Shown piece after piece: positions 51,937 to 64,000 of a DNA stretch of 64,000 bases. How positions within the stretch are numbered: the first letter of the stretch is position 1; each line of letters opens with the position of its first letter. The stretch is from Tragulus kanchil (taxonomy: Eukaryota; Chordata; Mammalia; Artiodactyla; Tragulidae), in contig JAIOJX010000005.1 of the NCBI GenBank assembly GCA_022376925.1, positions 96,879,001 through 96,943,000 on the forward strand. The letters run 5' to 3'. The notes beneath the pieces are model-generated. The model did no database searches. It was not told the DNA's origin and saw only the letters and a list, made by a program, of their open reading frames with translations. The translations under genes and the position numbers were made by a program.

Positions 51937-52824
51937 CTGCAATAACAGAGAGAAAAACATTTAGAGGACTAACAGAACCTTTTCTTTCTTCAGGAGAGCC
52001 AATGTCTAAAAACTGTGTATCATGAAACATGAAACAAATGTCATCATATAGTGAAAACCTACCCTGACTCAATGTCTACCAACCATATTTCTCCAGTAGC
52101 AGACTACCTCGCCAGGGTCCACACCCACACTGAAATAATCTGTGTGAAAGTCAAGCATACAGTATTCATGGGTTTCAATTTTGGGAAAACATTACAAAGT
52201 TAGCAGACATACTGAAATATAATTATAATAGTTATGTTTTTCCAGTTGGAATAGTTTATTACATTAAGTATATGTCAGGTTCCTTAGTCAAATGCTGTCT
52301 GCAGGATTTTACATACTGTAAAAACCAGAAAGGGATCATAGATTAGTTGATTAAGGATCATTTATTTGGGGAAGATGAGAAGTGGTCTAAAAGCTCCCCA
52401 ACAAAATGAAGCAGAACTTTCTGGTTTTCAAAAATCATACAGTATTCATTGACAAATTTGCAGAATACAACACATTAATTCTCTGAGGTCCCCATTTAAG
52501 CACAAGGAAGACTATTTTAAGACATTATTAACATGGAACAAGTTAGTAATGAAGACATGACTAACATCTAACAGCAAGACAGAATGTAAGACACTTGCAG
52601 ACTCTCACCCCACTTGAAACTGTATTTAATCATTAAAAAAACCTTCTGTGAACACAACACTGTAAAGCACTATCCTCCAATAAAATTTTTTAAAAAATTA
52701 AAACAATTTTAAGTTTTTACAATAAAAATATCTTTTGTGTATATGTACTGTCAGTAACATAAAACAAGTACTTTTAAAGATACAATCACTGAGTGGAATC
52801 AAAGCAAGGAAGGCAGGTGCTTAC
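51937..52824 (-). other. RYR2: RYR2 intron 83
   Basis: Short unique intron with a possible L1 tail near 52645. Confidence 0.7.
52645..52705 (+). mobile_element. Possible L1 3' tail
   Basis: The stretch acactgtaaagcactatcct then ccaataaaa resembles the last bases of artiodactyl L1 3' ends. Short and diverged. Confidence 0.4.
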
Positions 52825-52901
52825 CTGCATGACTGCATCAGGCCCGCCAGGCTCTGAAAGAAGCCCACATCCTTTTTCTCCTTGAGGTAGTCAAGCATTT
52901 T
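52825..52901 (-). CDS. RYR2: RYR2 exon 83 (central domain)
   Basis: A 77-nt exon starting at a codon boundary. It reads [15 protein letters not shown] to LAGLMQSC and ends with two bases (AG) of a Ser codon completed by exon 84. The acceptor is ttgcag and the donor gtaag. The third residue, Leu, is the position of the known human variant L3778F, which anchors exon numbering. Present once. Confidence 0.96.
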
Positions 52902-54129
52902 CTGCAATAAACAGACAAACCACATGGTCACTGACCATAAATCTCACCTTTTGTTACACAAGAAACAACAAAAATAACCTGTTTATTCTAAAATGAAGAT
53001 AAAAAAATATCCCATGCATGCAAACATGACAGACAGACATCATATGGACCAAGAAACAGTGACATGCATGTCACAGTAGGAGACTTTCTGTGTGCAGAAG
53101 GATATACACCTGGCTTGGAACAAGGAAGGTGATTTACAAAAACACCATGAGCTGCATAAGTACCAGGGGAAATAATGCTCTTAATTCTCTTTGAGTCACT
53201 CTACTAGTATTTGGAGATTCAGATACTTAGTTCAAGTTTCCTGGGAAGACGGCCCACCTGAATGCTGGTCACAGATTTCATTACAAAAGTGAGCTTTTTA
53301 AACAGCACTGCGATCCTAACATCTGACTGCCAAACGTTAATGTTACGGACAGAAATTCAGTTTCCATTACCATAGTCTCTACCCTTAAGGAATGGTGAGA
53401 ATCATTTGACTATTAATTTTTCTCCTCTGTTCTCAAATGATGTACAGATTCTGTGGTCAATAATTTGGTTAAACATAAAGGAAAAAATGCTAAAGCAATG
53501 CATGGCTGTGAATGTATTGCTATGTGCCACAGTGAAACAGTACTTTCAATGTGGATTTGATGTGCTGGAGGTTTCAAGTAAGAAGTATACTCAAGATGAT
53601 ATGTTAACAGGACACTAAGAAACTAAAGATAACTGCTTGTCTCGGAACCTTGAATAGCGAGAAACAATTCTTATTACCAGTAATGTCTAGACAGGGCTCA
53701 GTTAAGCAGTCAAAATGTTGGTAAGTAATCTTTTTCCAGAAATCATAGAACTAGAGGTAATATAAAACAAAATATATGATGGCTGCATACACACACAGTG
53801 TACCAGTGTATGTGCCCCACATATGGATACAGTATACATACAAACATAGACACATAAAAACACATAGCTGTTTGGAAGTTACTGGCATAAAAAAACATGA
53901 AGTTGTTACTAGTCACTGGGCTTTTAAAACAAAATCACTAGACCAGACATTAGATATTCTATTTGGATACTGGGACAAGATGACCATAAAATAAAGACAT
54001 ATTTTACACAAAAAGTGAAAACAAATGTACAACTAATTGTTTTCATAGGATGACTGAAACAGTTCAACAGGATGACTATACTATCCATCTATTTAAGTAG
54101 CACATTATCTGAAAGGTTTAATAACATAC
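52902..54129 (-). other. RYR2: RYR2 intron 82
   Basis: Unique AT-rich intron. Duplication 15 begins close to its end at 54053. Confidence 0.7.
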
Positions 54130-54209
54130 CTGCTGTACTGTAGAGTTCCCACCATTTAAGATAGCAATTCCAAGTTTCAAAGTAGCAGCCACCATGGGTC
54201 CAGTTTCAC
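54130..54209 (-). CDS. RYR2: RYR2 exon 82, copy 1
   Basis: An 80-nt exon whose first two bases complete the Gly codon split with exon 81. It then reads [15 protein letters not shown] to GGNSTVQQ (26 codons) and ends at a codon boundary. The acceptor is ttaag and the donor gtatg. It is part of the central domain. An identical copy with its own splice sites sits 1101 bp away at 55231-55310. Because 80 is not a multiple of three, including both copies would shift the frame. Confidence 0.96.
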
Positions 54210-55230
54210 CTTAAAAATACAAAATACAAAAACAAAAACAAAATACAGTGTTCCTTGTATCACTTCATCTGCTACATTAACCAATTCTATCTCAAACTGT
54301 GCACTTTTAAGGTCACTATTAGCCTCCTACAAATCTGTGTCATGGTAGAGGAGGGCAGACTGACTTAATACCAAGAAAACAATTAAAATAGTCATAATGC
54401 ATATTTTTCCCATCAATATTTTTACTAAATTCTGTATAATATGTCCACAAATCTAAACTATATGAGAATATAGGAAAAAAAACAAACAGGAAGAAACCAC
54501 TGATTTTGAAGTACTGATATCCAAAATTATTAAAATTCAAAATGAATCATGTGTATTAAAATACTATTGAAATGAACACGAGACACTCAAAATTTTCTCC
54601 CTTCTCCCTCAAGTATGTTTGAACAACATTCATCATTTCTATTTTATCACTTTTATCTTAATGTGTTCATAGTCTTGCTTTATTAGGATGACAGTCAAGT
54701 TATTCAAATGATAATGACAAAATTTTAGATCCAACTAGTCATGTATAATGCAGCATATTATGTGTTATTTTTACATTAGTCACCACTACTTATCTTAGAA
54801 GTGAAACAATTCCTATATTTGGAGAGGAGTGTTTAATATCCACTATAATTTTTCCATTCCATTAAAATTACAGTAAAAAGTCTGTATAAAGACCATGGTA
54901 CTAATGGAAAAAAGATCAGCTTGAATTGGCTGGCTGTTGAAAAATACAATAGCACTTGAACTGTTAAAAATGACTCACAATAAAAATCTAAGTAATCATA
55001 TCAAGGGTCCTGAGGGCCAAGTCTAGCTTGGCATCTGTTTTTATAAATAAAGTTTTATCCGAACAAGGCCACGCCACTTGTTCAGGTATTATCTCTAGAT
55101 GCTTTCACATTACTATGGCAGAGCTGGAGTTGCCTCTTAGATCCTGATTGGCTACTGAAACAGTTCAACAGGATGACTATACTATCCATCTATTTAAGTA
55201 GCACATTATCTGAAAGGTTTAATAACATAC

Positions 55231-55310
55231 CTGCTGTACTGTAGAGTTCCCACCATTTAAGATAGCAATTCCAAGTTTCAAAGTAGCAGCCACCATGGGT
55301 CCAGTTTCAC
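55231..55310 (-). CDS. RYR2: RYR2 exon 82, copy 2 (duplicate)
   Basis: Identical to the exon at 54130-54209, including both splice sites, inside the downstream unit of a 1101-bp direct duplication. In gene order this copy lies nearer exon 81. It is probably a redundant assembly copy. If it were real and spliced, the reading frame would be lost. Confidence 0.9.
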
Positions 55311-56585
55311 CTTAAAAATACAAAATACAAAAACAAAAACAAAATACAGTGTTCCTTGTATCACTTCATCTGCTACATTAACCAATTCTATCTCAAACTG
55401 TGCACTTTTAAGGTCACTATTAGCCTCCTACAAATCTGTGTCATGGTAGAGGAGGGCAGACTGACTTAATACCAAGAAAACAATTAAAATAGTCATAATG
55501 CATATTTTTCCCATCAATATTTTTACTAAATTCTGTATAATATGTCCACAAATCTAAACTATATGAGAATATAGGAAAAAAAACAAACAGGAAGAAACCA
55601 CTGATTTTGAAGTACTGATATCCAAAATTATTAAAATTCAAAATGAATCATGTGTATTAAAATACTATTGAAATGAACACGAGACACTCAAAATTTTCTC
55701 CCTTCTCCCTCAAGTATGTTTGAACAACATTCATCATTTCTATTTTATCACTTTTATCTTAATGTGTTCATAGTCTTGCTTTATTAGGATGACAGTCAAG
55801 TTATTCAAATGATAATGACAAAATTTTAGATCCAACTAGTCATGTATAATGCAGCATATTATGTGTTATTTTTACATTAGTCACCACTACTTATCTTAGA
55901 AGTGAAACAATTCCTATATTTGGAGAGGAGTGTTTAATATCCACTATAATTTTTCCATTCCATTAAAATTACAGTAAAAAGTCTGTATAAAGACCATGGT
56001 ACTAATGGAAAAAAGATCAGCTTGAATTGGCTGGCTGTTGAAAAATACAATAGCACTTGAACTGTTAAAAATGACTCACAATAAAAATCTAAGTAATCAT
56101 ATCAAGGGTCCTGAGGGCCAAGTCTAGCTTGGCATCTGTTTTTATAAATAAAGTTTTATCCGAACAAGGCCACGCCACTTGTTCAGGTATTATCTCTAGA
56201 TGCTTTCACATTACTATGGCAGAGCTGGAGTTGCCTCTTAGATCCTGATGGCTCGAAAAGCTGAAAATATTTACTCCCTGGCCCCTCATAGGAAGTGTTC
56301 GCCCAACCTTGATTTACCGGATCAGTCTGTTAGCATTGTGTTGCAATAAAATTTTGAAAACTTAGTGAAGAGAGACAAAATAAATCTTTTAGTAAGACTC
56401 TGATTAAAAACAATTAACATTGAATCTAGCAAAGGAGAGCTGGCATTTGTGAAGTCACCTGATCCTGTCATAAACATGAAACTCAGGGACTAAATAAGTC
56501 AGGAGAATATAAACAAGGCAGCTCCTAAGGCATATAGGAGAAATCTGAAGAATCAATCCTTCCGAGGCAGGGTAACGAGCCTTAC
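55311..56585 (-). other. RYR2: RYR2 intron 81
   Basis: As assembled it extends from 54210 and includes the duplicate exon 82. Contains an old MER-type DNA-transposon fragment. Confidence 0.7.
56112..56310 (+). mobile_element. Old DNA-transposon (MER-type) fragment
   Basis: Contains tttttataaataaagtttta, ggccacgccacttgttcagg, gaaaatatttactccctggc and tgttcgcccaacc, a common mammalian MER consensus. The upstream copy at 55011-55148 is broken at the edge of duplication 15, while this one runs through. Confidence 0.6.
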
Positions 56586-56685
56586 CTTTGCTGGCACTGA
56601 TGGTCTGCAGCACCATCTCAGCAGCACCACGGTCATGGAGCCTGGCTTGTTGGTACAGAAGCTTTTGCTTTTCCATTTCTTTTTC
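56586..56685 (-). CDS. RYR2: RYR2 exon 81 (central domain)
   Basis: A 100-nt exon, phase 0 at its start, ending with one base of a split Gly codon. It reads [13 protein letters not shown] through [11 protein letters not shown]. The acceptor is ttcag and the donor gtaag. It corresponds to about human residues 3716-3748, at the beginning of the central helical solenoid that links the cytoplasmic shell to the channel gate. It is the first exon in coding order visible here; exon 80 was not found between this exon and the right edge. Confidence 0.96.
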
Positions 56686-57386
56686 CTGAACACAAACCCC
56701 AACCGTTTATGTTGCAGCTATTGTTAAGCAGAGAAGCTTGCTATAAACCATATTTTCAGTCATCTCTTCATGTATGGGCTCTATGACAACATTATGGATC
56801 ATTTCAACACCAACAATGTTATTCTACAGATGTTAACATAGTCAACTCTTGGTTTCTCCCCTTATAGTTCTTGTGATAGACTTTTGGTACTCGTTAATCA
56901 GGATGAATTTTCTTAATTTTAATGACTGGATTAGTCCAAAGCCTGTATCATGCTTTTGAAGTACTATACTTTATCACTGAAACTTGCACTTTCTGAATGA
57001 TACATTTGTGCATCAGTTTGTCACGTTTTTAATCATCTCCCAAGTCATGGCCATAACTTGATACTGCTCAGCAAATGGCTCGAGGTGTGAGTTATCACTG
57101 AATGACAGGAAAACATCGACTGAGGACGTGTTGGAGTTTAAGCAAAATTCAAAGCTGATATGGATAAAAAGGTAGGCTTCAACTAAGTAGTGGACTTATG
57201 ATAACAGATCTCCCCAGTCCCTCCTCCCCAAAGAATAAAAGAAGCAATGTGCCTTTATATTTTGTATTCTCTGGTGGCAACAAATGATACTGCATAGTAC
57301 TGCTAGTGCAATGGCTGGAGATTGTTCTTTTCCACTTAAACTACCACTTAAAACATACGGAGGACATCAAAATAAAATATAAAGGC

Positions 57387-59622
57387 ACAGCAAGTTCAAG
57401 ACTGGTAGGACCATTCACTAGAGCTATCCAGTTCGCTGGAGTATTGAGACGGAACCAAGCAGTATAAGTTGCAGAATGAAAGTTGCATAGAGCCCTATGA
57501 CAGCGCGTCCATCAAATGGCGTGGTAGAGAAGCTTAGTCAATGGGACATGAAACAGTCAATTAGTATCATGTCCATAAACACAACGGCCAAAACATATAT
57601 GACCTAAGAGCAGGAAGAGCTGCAGCAGAAGTAGCCAGAGTGACAGCTTTGCTGCCATAAACTTTCCATCCAAAGTACGGAAAATAGACACTGGAAGATG
57701 GAAGAGGTTTAAAAAATGAAGGCTTGCTAGATACGAATATGAAAAAGAAAGTAAACTAAAAGGGAGGGAGGGAAGAAATGGGCTCAAACAAATGAAAAAA
57801 GAAACCTTTAAATCAAAAGCAACCAACACAGACATTTATGCTGTTACCAGAGAGTTCTCGCCGAGGCTGGCAAATTTGTCTCTTAAATCTTTGATAATAT
57901 CGTGCTGCGAAAACAAAATTGATCAGGGTTTTTTTCACACTATAGTAAGAGTTCCTGTGATTAAATTTTATTTTTTCTTAAATTATGTGATAGGCCTAAA
58001 TGGAAGCAGAGAAAAGAAAAAAAAAAAAAGGCAGCTTTGCTTTATATGTAGCCATGCTAACATCTAAAAGGTTTGCCTTCATGTTTAAACCTCTTCCTGT
58101 GAAGTCAAAAACAAAACGAAAACAAAACCACACAGACACACAAAACCATACTGTCATTACAACACAGTTTCAGAAAAACTGAAAGAAGACCCTTTCATCT
58201 GCTCTTCAGGTGTCACTTAAAATTAGTGAAGCAACATTTGATTCTTCCTTTTAGACCCAACAATCTTTGACTTTCCTCCTATTGCCAGACCTATTTATGG
58301 AACCTTCACTTCTCAGCTTAACCAACTCCCTTTGAGAAAGATTCTTCCAGTAAAACAATCATAAGAAATTATTGGCTTAAGGAACTGTACTATAATGTTC
58401 ATCAACTAAAGATGCAAGGGAGTTAGAAAGAGTGATTCTTCTATTGACTCAACAAAACATACAAAGATAGTCATCAGGACATCCAAAGAAAATGGAAGAT
58501 GACAGCAAGTTCAAGACTGGTAGGACCATTCACTAGAGCTATCCAGTTCGCTGGAGTATTGAGACGGAACCAAGCAGTATAAGTTGCAGAATGAAAGTTG
58601 CATAGAGCCCTATGACAGCGCGTCCATCAAATGGCGTGGTAGAGAAGCTTAGTCAATGGGACATGAAACAGTCAATTAGTATCATGTCCATAAACACAAC
58701 GGCCAAAACATATATGACCTAAGAGCAGGAAGAGCTGCAGCAGAAGTAGCCAGAGTGACAGCTTTGCTGCCATAAACTTTCCATCCAAAGTACGGAAAAT
58801 AGACACTGGAAGATGGAAGAGGTTTAAAAAATGAAGGCTTGCTAGATACGAATATGAAAAAGAAAGTAAACTAAAAGGGAGGGAGGGAAGAAATGGGCTC
58901 AAACAAATGAAAAAAGAAACCTTTAAATCAAAAGCAACCAACACAGACATTTATGCTGTTACCAGAGAGTTCTCGCCGAGGCTGGCAAATTTGTCTCTTA
59001 AATCTTTGATAATATCGTGCTGCGAAAACAAAATTGATCAGGGTTTTTTTCACACTATAGTAAGAGTTCCTGTGATTAAATTTTATTTTTTCTTAAATTA
59101 TGTGATAGGCCTAAATGGAAGCAGAGAAAAGAAAAAAAAAAAAAGGCAGCTTTGCTTTATATGTAGCCATGCTAACATCTAAAAGGTTTGCCTTCATGTT
59201 TAAACCTCTTCCTGTGAAGTCAAAAACAAAACGAAAACAAAACCACACAGACACACAAAACCATACTGTCATTACAACACAGTTTCAGAAAAACTGAAAG
59301 AAGACCCTTTCATCTGCTCTTCAGGTGTCACTTAAAATTAGTGAAGCAACATTTGATTCTTCCTTTTAGACCCAACAATCTTTGACTTTCCTCCTATTGC
59401 CAGACCTATTTATGGAACCTTCACTTCTCAGCTTAACCAACTCCCTTTGAGAAAGATTCTTCCAGTAAAACAATCATAAGAAATTATTGGCTTAAGGAAC
59501 TGTACTATAATGTTCATCAACTAAAGATGCAAGGGAGTTAGAAAGAGTGATTCTTCTATTGACTCAACAAAACATACAAAGATAGTCATCAGGACATCCA
59601 AAGAAAATGGAAGATGACAGCA
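57387..59622. repeat. Tandem duplication 16 (unit 1115 bp)
   Basis: Copy 1 is 57387-58501 and copy 2 is 58502-59616, sharing a 6-base microhomology (acagca). Identical as far as I checked. Intron 80, containing the cryptic exon candidate. Confidence 0.97.
57848..57904 (-). other. Cryptic cassette-exon candidate in intron 80
   Basis: A 57-nt open segment (19 codons, HDIIKDLRDKFASLG then ENSL) lies between a pyrimidine-rich acceptor (gttttcgcag) and a gtaac donor. Both ends are phase 0, matching the exon 80/81 junction. I do not recognise it as part of known RYR2. The duplicate is at 58963-59019. It may be chance. Confidence 0.25.
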
Positions 59623-60262
59623 TGCTGTATATTCTTGAGGAAAGACAATAACAGAAAGCCTTGGACATTTGTGCTCCAAAAGTAGGTAGACCAACTCAAA
59701 GATCTGCAGAGCAACTTGCACAATAGATCCTAAGGTCCCAGTATCCTCTACGGTATCTGAAATCACTCACGATGGATAAACTTCAGGAGCATCAAGAAAG
59801 ACAAGATTTTGAATTGTGTTATTTCAAAGTTAACTTCCTGAGCCAAGACCACTCAGTTTCCTTATATAAAATCTAAATTCCAAGGATAATATTTTGGGGT
59901 AGAAGACGAAACTCATTTAAAAAAAAAATTGAGCAAAAAAGATATGCTGATCTAGAAGCAGGAACATTTTATTTCAGAAAGAGTAATCAATCAGGTTGAC
60001 ATCTCTTGAATTTCTTCTTTGTTAGACTGAATTGGAAGCTCTCTTTTCAGAATAGAATTAATATTATTTCTTTTTGAGGACTGCTTTTGGGTATATAATT
60101 TAATCTTCTCACTGGAAATTTGATCATGACAAAAATATGAAACTTTGAAAGTGAAACTAGAAAGCTTTCATGCAATAAAATGATAGATTATGTGAAGAAA
60201 AATCTTCCATTTCAAATCTACTGTGAATTAACTTTTCTAGGCATATTGGAAATAGATCTTTT

Positions 60263-60348
60263 AAAAGTATCTTACTTGGGGAAATAGCATGTTGAAAGTA
60301 ATTTTAAAAGTATTTTCAAGGTGCTATTTCCCCAAGTAAGATACTTTT
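60263..60348. repeat. 86-bp near-perfect inverted repeat (hairpin)
   Basis: A 27-base arm at 60263-60289 (core atcttacttggggaaatagc) is the exact reverse complement of 60322-60348. The inner 16 bases on each side also pair with about four mismatches, so almost no loop remains. It could be an old palindromic transposon (MITE), a pre-miRNA-like hairpin, or a fold-back sequencing artefact. Confidence 0.85.
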
Positions 60349-62627
60349 TGGTTCCTTATACCACCCCACTCCAAGTTCCACGTGAACACTCTAAGACTCT
60401 TATATATATACTATACTTTCAACCTGTAGTGTCATTTTATAGTCTGTAGTCTTTAGACTATTCCGAAGTCACAAAGGAAGGTTAAGGAGAAAAAAAAAAT
60501 AGCAACAGTTCCACAAATTGAATTTTCCTGTTGACAAAAATTTCTGATCATCAGAAGCAGTGAAGGATTATCAGTTGTTTTCTAAATAAGATTGTTATGA
60601 GGCTTTCAAGGTCAAGAGTGATCATATCTTAGACCTATGATAAAATCACAGTCATTGAATGGAAGTATTCAACATCACAATTTACTTTTAGTATAACTGA
60701 AGTCTGTAAGAAAATTGATAATAATCTTCCATTTTGTCTAAGAGTGCCTCAAGTTTTTAGTACTTGATGGGAGTGGGGTAGTAAGAAAGGAGAAAGGCCT
60801 GAAGAAAAGAAAATCCATTTGGTTCTTCAGAAATACACCTTATATGAGAAAAACATTGAGATAAAAATAGATTACACTGTCCCTTGCTTCCTGATGGAGA
60901 CAATAGTTCATCCCCACAATGGAGATGAAAATATGTTTTAAATGAGGGTTGCCTGATGACAGTAAAGCCATTCACATTATTTTTGAAGGACCTTCCTAGT
61001 TTCGTGGACATTTGGGATACCACAGGCTAAAGGCCCCAACCTATGCACTGGCTTGTACTTTCTTTGCAATTTCAAGCCATGAGCAACTGTTGAAAAGCTT
61101 TTCATGTATTTTCCTCTTAAATTGAATGTGGAATCTGATTATGAGTGAAGAGAAACTTCCAGGAGCTGAGCCCTCTCTAAAATTGTCATAATGTAGTAAT
61201 GTTATAAGTCAATATTAAGTCATCTTATTTGGCATCTTAAATTAGCCATTATCTACAAAACAATGTTGAGCCTTAATAAAATAAGAAAAAGATTGAAATA
61301 CAGAAGATTTGATTAAGTAACTATCAAGACAAAACTGAAAGGCAGTAAAATAGTTCTAATAGTTTCATTTACAACATAAACAGCCCAATTCACACTAAGA
61401 GAAAAACAAATGTTAGTCAAAAGTCCCATTACTGGAGTTTCAACTAATTCTGTTCTGAATTCCAGCTTCTGAAACTACAGATTAGCCATATTCATAAAAG
61501 GATGACTCCCAGTGCTAGGGAAACATTGTAAGACTATAATTGTACTCAAAATGGATGGTTCCATAGATTCTTAAATTTTAAATTAACTTTAAAAAAATCT
61601 AAATGTACATGGAGTTTTCTATAACTCCATGAGGAAAGGGACCACTGCTGGTTTCTTTATATTAAATACAATGCCAGTATACCTACATGGTATACCTAGT
61701 TCCCTGCATATAAAAAATGTTCAAGAAAGTATAATGAAAGATAGAAAGGAATAATGTGACATCATACAGTATGCAAAACTCATCTGAAAGTTTACTGTCT
61801 TTCATCTGAAGAGCTACTAATCTAGTAAAAGGTGAAAAGTTCATTTAGTTTCTTTTTAGTACATTGTCTATGAAGTCTAGATTATACACATACAAAAGAG
61901 AATAATTCCCAAATTGTAGTTTTAATTAATAGCTTAATTTTCCCCCTGTATCTTTCATTGCTATTCATCCTCTTTGCTGCTGAACTATCTTATGGTACAA
62001 TAATCCTCCAGAGTTCTTTTCAATAGGATGGTCACAGTTTCTAATGTCTTCTTTAATTTAAAAAAAAATGTATTTCCCACAAATAAACTTTGTGTAAATG
62101 CCATTCAAAGAATTACTAAATATATGATCAGAGACAACAAAAACACTAAGCCAATAAAAAAAAAGATGTAGTTCAGATAATGTGTTGGAGGCTCTGGAAG
62201 TCAGATGTACTATGCAGTGAGACGTTACGGTTTACTTCTTCCTATATCCTTTTCTCTAGATTCAGCATATTTAGAACTAATTAATACAATGCTAAAGCAA
62301 TGAAACCCCACCGAGCTGAAATTGTTTTCTAATTCAAGATGGCAATGGCAATATTTATGCTATGCCACAAAAAGCTCCAATAACCAAGTATAAAATGAAA
62401 TGAAGGAATGAATAACTCTCAAATCAGAGGTTATCAAATTAGCAAAGCTAGGCTGATTTATCAGTTAGAGGGAATTTAGTTTGTCCCAAGAACAATGGTG
62501 GCTTGTTCCAAGAACAATGTTGATTTAAAATAGTGGTCATCTACCTACTGTTTCTTTGTTTAAGCCTTAGAAGCACTGATACTGCCATGAATACAGAGAA
62601 TGTAAATGTCTATGCAGTTGTATAAGG

Positions 62628-64000
62628 ATAGCCTGACAAAGGAGAGAAAGACAATAAGGGTGACCTATGACCTCCAGTCACAGGTAGGTACAATTCGGTG
62701 AGAAGGTACCAGAATGTTGCAATAATTAGAGGAAAGAAGCAGAAGAAATTTTATCAGAGAATGATCACAGCAACTCACTGTTTGGATTTTGAGCTCTCCT
62801 GAACTAGTAACTCAAGCACTAATATTTACAATTCTATGTTTTCACAAATGGTTATTAATTCCATTCCAGATCAACTCTTAGCTGCACTTGAAGTACTCAA
62901 TATAGGCTTAATTTCTCTGACCAGAGCTGCCTGCTTAGCTGAGAGAAGGGTTTCTCTTCAGACTGTCTTAAGGATGCACAGACCTCCTATTCTTCAAGAC
63001 ACTGGTGCTTATTCTACCACACGAGGGTATCTACACACCTGGACTTGATTGTATTAACTCAAATTATTGTTTTTCCTAAATTACTGAAGACTCTCTTCAT
63101 TATATCACATGCTGTTTTTCACACAAAGATCCTCAGGAATAAAAACGCCTCAGGTATTCTTGTTTCTCCCAAACAAGAAGACTGTCTCTGTAATTTATTG
63201 ATATAGTAAATTTTTACATTTATATTGATTTATGTTAATTCCTAGAAACTTTGCAGGAAATAAGGAAATAAGCAGAAAATATGCAACACTGTGGTATGAG
63301 TTTCTGGGTTAATCACATTCTTGGAAAGCTTTGTGACCCTAAATGCTTTTCATCCTTCAATATATCCCCCCCTCCTTCATCTAGCTGTATTATGTATAAT
63401 TGTGTGTTATTTTAAATACCAAACGAGGAAGAGGTAGAGATACCTATATGTGTACAGAAGCTAGATCTTATTTTCTATAAATCACTTTTATTGTGACATT
63501 CCTACACTAAAAATTTTAAAAAAGCATGGAGTTTATTTTCATTCCTTCACAAAAGATCAGAAGAAAAATAACAAAAATCTGCATGTTTCTAATCTGTATC
63601 TATGCACTTAAAAGAGCTATGAAACTGCCCTGAAAAATGAAAAGAACTTTCTCAAAACAGCAAATGAGACAGTTTTAAAGGTGGATATTACCCTGAGAAA
63701 ATCCAGCTCAAAGCTTTCAGTCCAAAGTTGAAAAAGAAAGGCTTATGAGCTGCCTGAATAGCCTGACAAAGGAGAGAAAGACAATAAGGGTGACCTATGA
63801 CCTCCAGTCACAGGTAGTAAGGTACCAGAATGTTGCAATAATTAGAGGAAAGAAGCAGAAGAAATTTTATCAGAGAATGATCACAGCAACTCACTGTTTG
63901 GATTTTGAGCTCTCCTGAACTAGTAACTCAAGCACTAATATTTACAATTCTATGTTTTCACAAATGGTTATTAATTCCATTCCAGATCAACTCTTAGCTG
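62628..64000. repeat. Tandem duplication 17 (unit ~1117-1130 bp, cut by window edge)
   Basis: Copy 1 is 62628-63757. Copy 2 starts at 63758 and runs off the window. Copy 2 lacks 13 bases about 50 bases in, then matches. Confidence 0.96.

Larger units (their letters stand above)
54053..56249. repeat. Tandem duplication 15 (unit 1101 bp)
   Basis: Copy 1 is 54053-55148 and copy 2 is 55154-56249, with a 5-bp spacer. No internal differences seen. Contains exon 82. An old DNA-transposon fragment is broken at the end of copy 1 and continues intact after copy 2. Confidence 0.97.
56686..64000 (-). other. RYR2: RYR2 intron 80 (partial)
   Basis: Contains duplications 16 and 17, the cryptic exon candidate and the 86-bp inverted repeat. 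Exon 80 was looked for (its acidic DDDGEEEV region) and not found, so it should lie beyond the right edge. Confidence 0.65.

Overview
This is a ruminant (probably bovid) nuclear genomic window lying inside the 3' half of RYR2, the cardiac ryanodine receptor / sarcoplasmic-reticulum Ca2+ release channel gene. The gene is on the minus strand, so coding order runs from high to low coordinates. The ruminant call rests on Bov-A/BovB-type repeats, artiodactyl tRNA-derived SINEs, L1 3' ends of the artiodactyl type and a ruminant-type mariner MITE.

Fifteen consecutive RYR2 exons can be placed to the base. By human numbering they are exons 81-95, about residues 3716-4637. Every splice site is AG/GT and every phase joins correctly. 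Exon 81 lies at 56586-56685, the large exon 90 at 14602-15899, and exon 95 at 631-761. They encode part of the central solenoid, the EF-hand pair, the thumb-and-forefingers (TaF) region, the first membrane segments (S1 and S2 with the S1-S2 loop) and the start of the S2-S3 region. Exons 1-80 and 96-105 (with S3, S4, S5, the pore and S6) are outside the window. No other protein-coding gene was found. All other open frames are shadows or intronic noise.

The outstanding feature is structural. The window contains 17 direct, head-to-tail, near-identical duplications, each of a different sequence but all with the same unit size (about 1.07-1.16 kb). Second copies begin near 1756, 6483, 9704, 12410, 18536, 20559, 23929, 26689, 28589, 30488, 39401, 42228, 45797, 47875, 55154, 58502 and 63758. 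They duplicate exons 82, 88, 92 and 95 and triplicate exon 89. Read literally, this would wreck the reading frame of an essential gene. In most pairs, mismatches and (mostly) deletions cluster in the first ~20-130 bases of the downstream copy. The best explanation is a chain of contigs with ~1.1-kb overlapping ends laid end to end without merging. About 19 kb of the window would then be redundant and the true locus about 45 kb. A biological origin cannot be excluded from sequence alone.

The introns otherwise hold ordinary mammalian content: SINEs, L1/L2/MIR/MER fragments, two LTR-like retroviral remnants in intron 87, simple repeats, a ~86-bp near-perfect inverted repeat in intron 80 able to form a pre-miRNA-like hairpin, and one in-frame cryptic exon candidate in intron 80.
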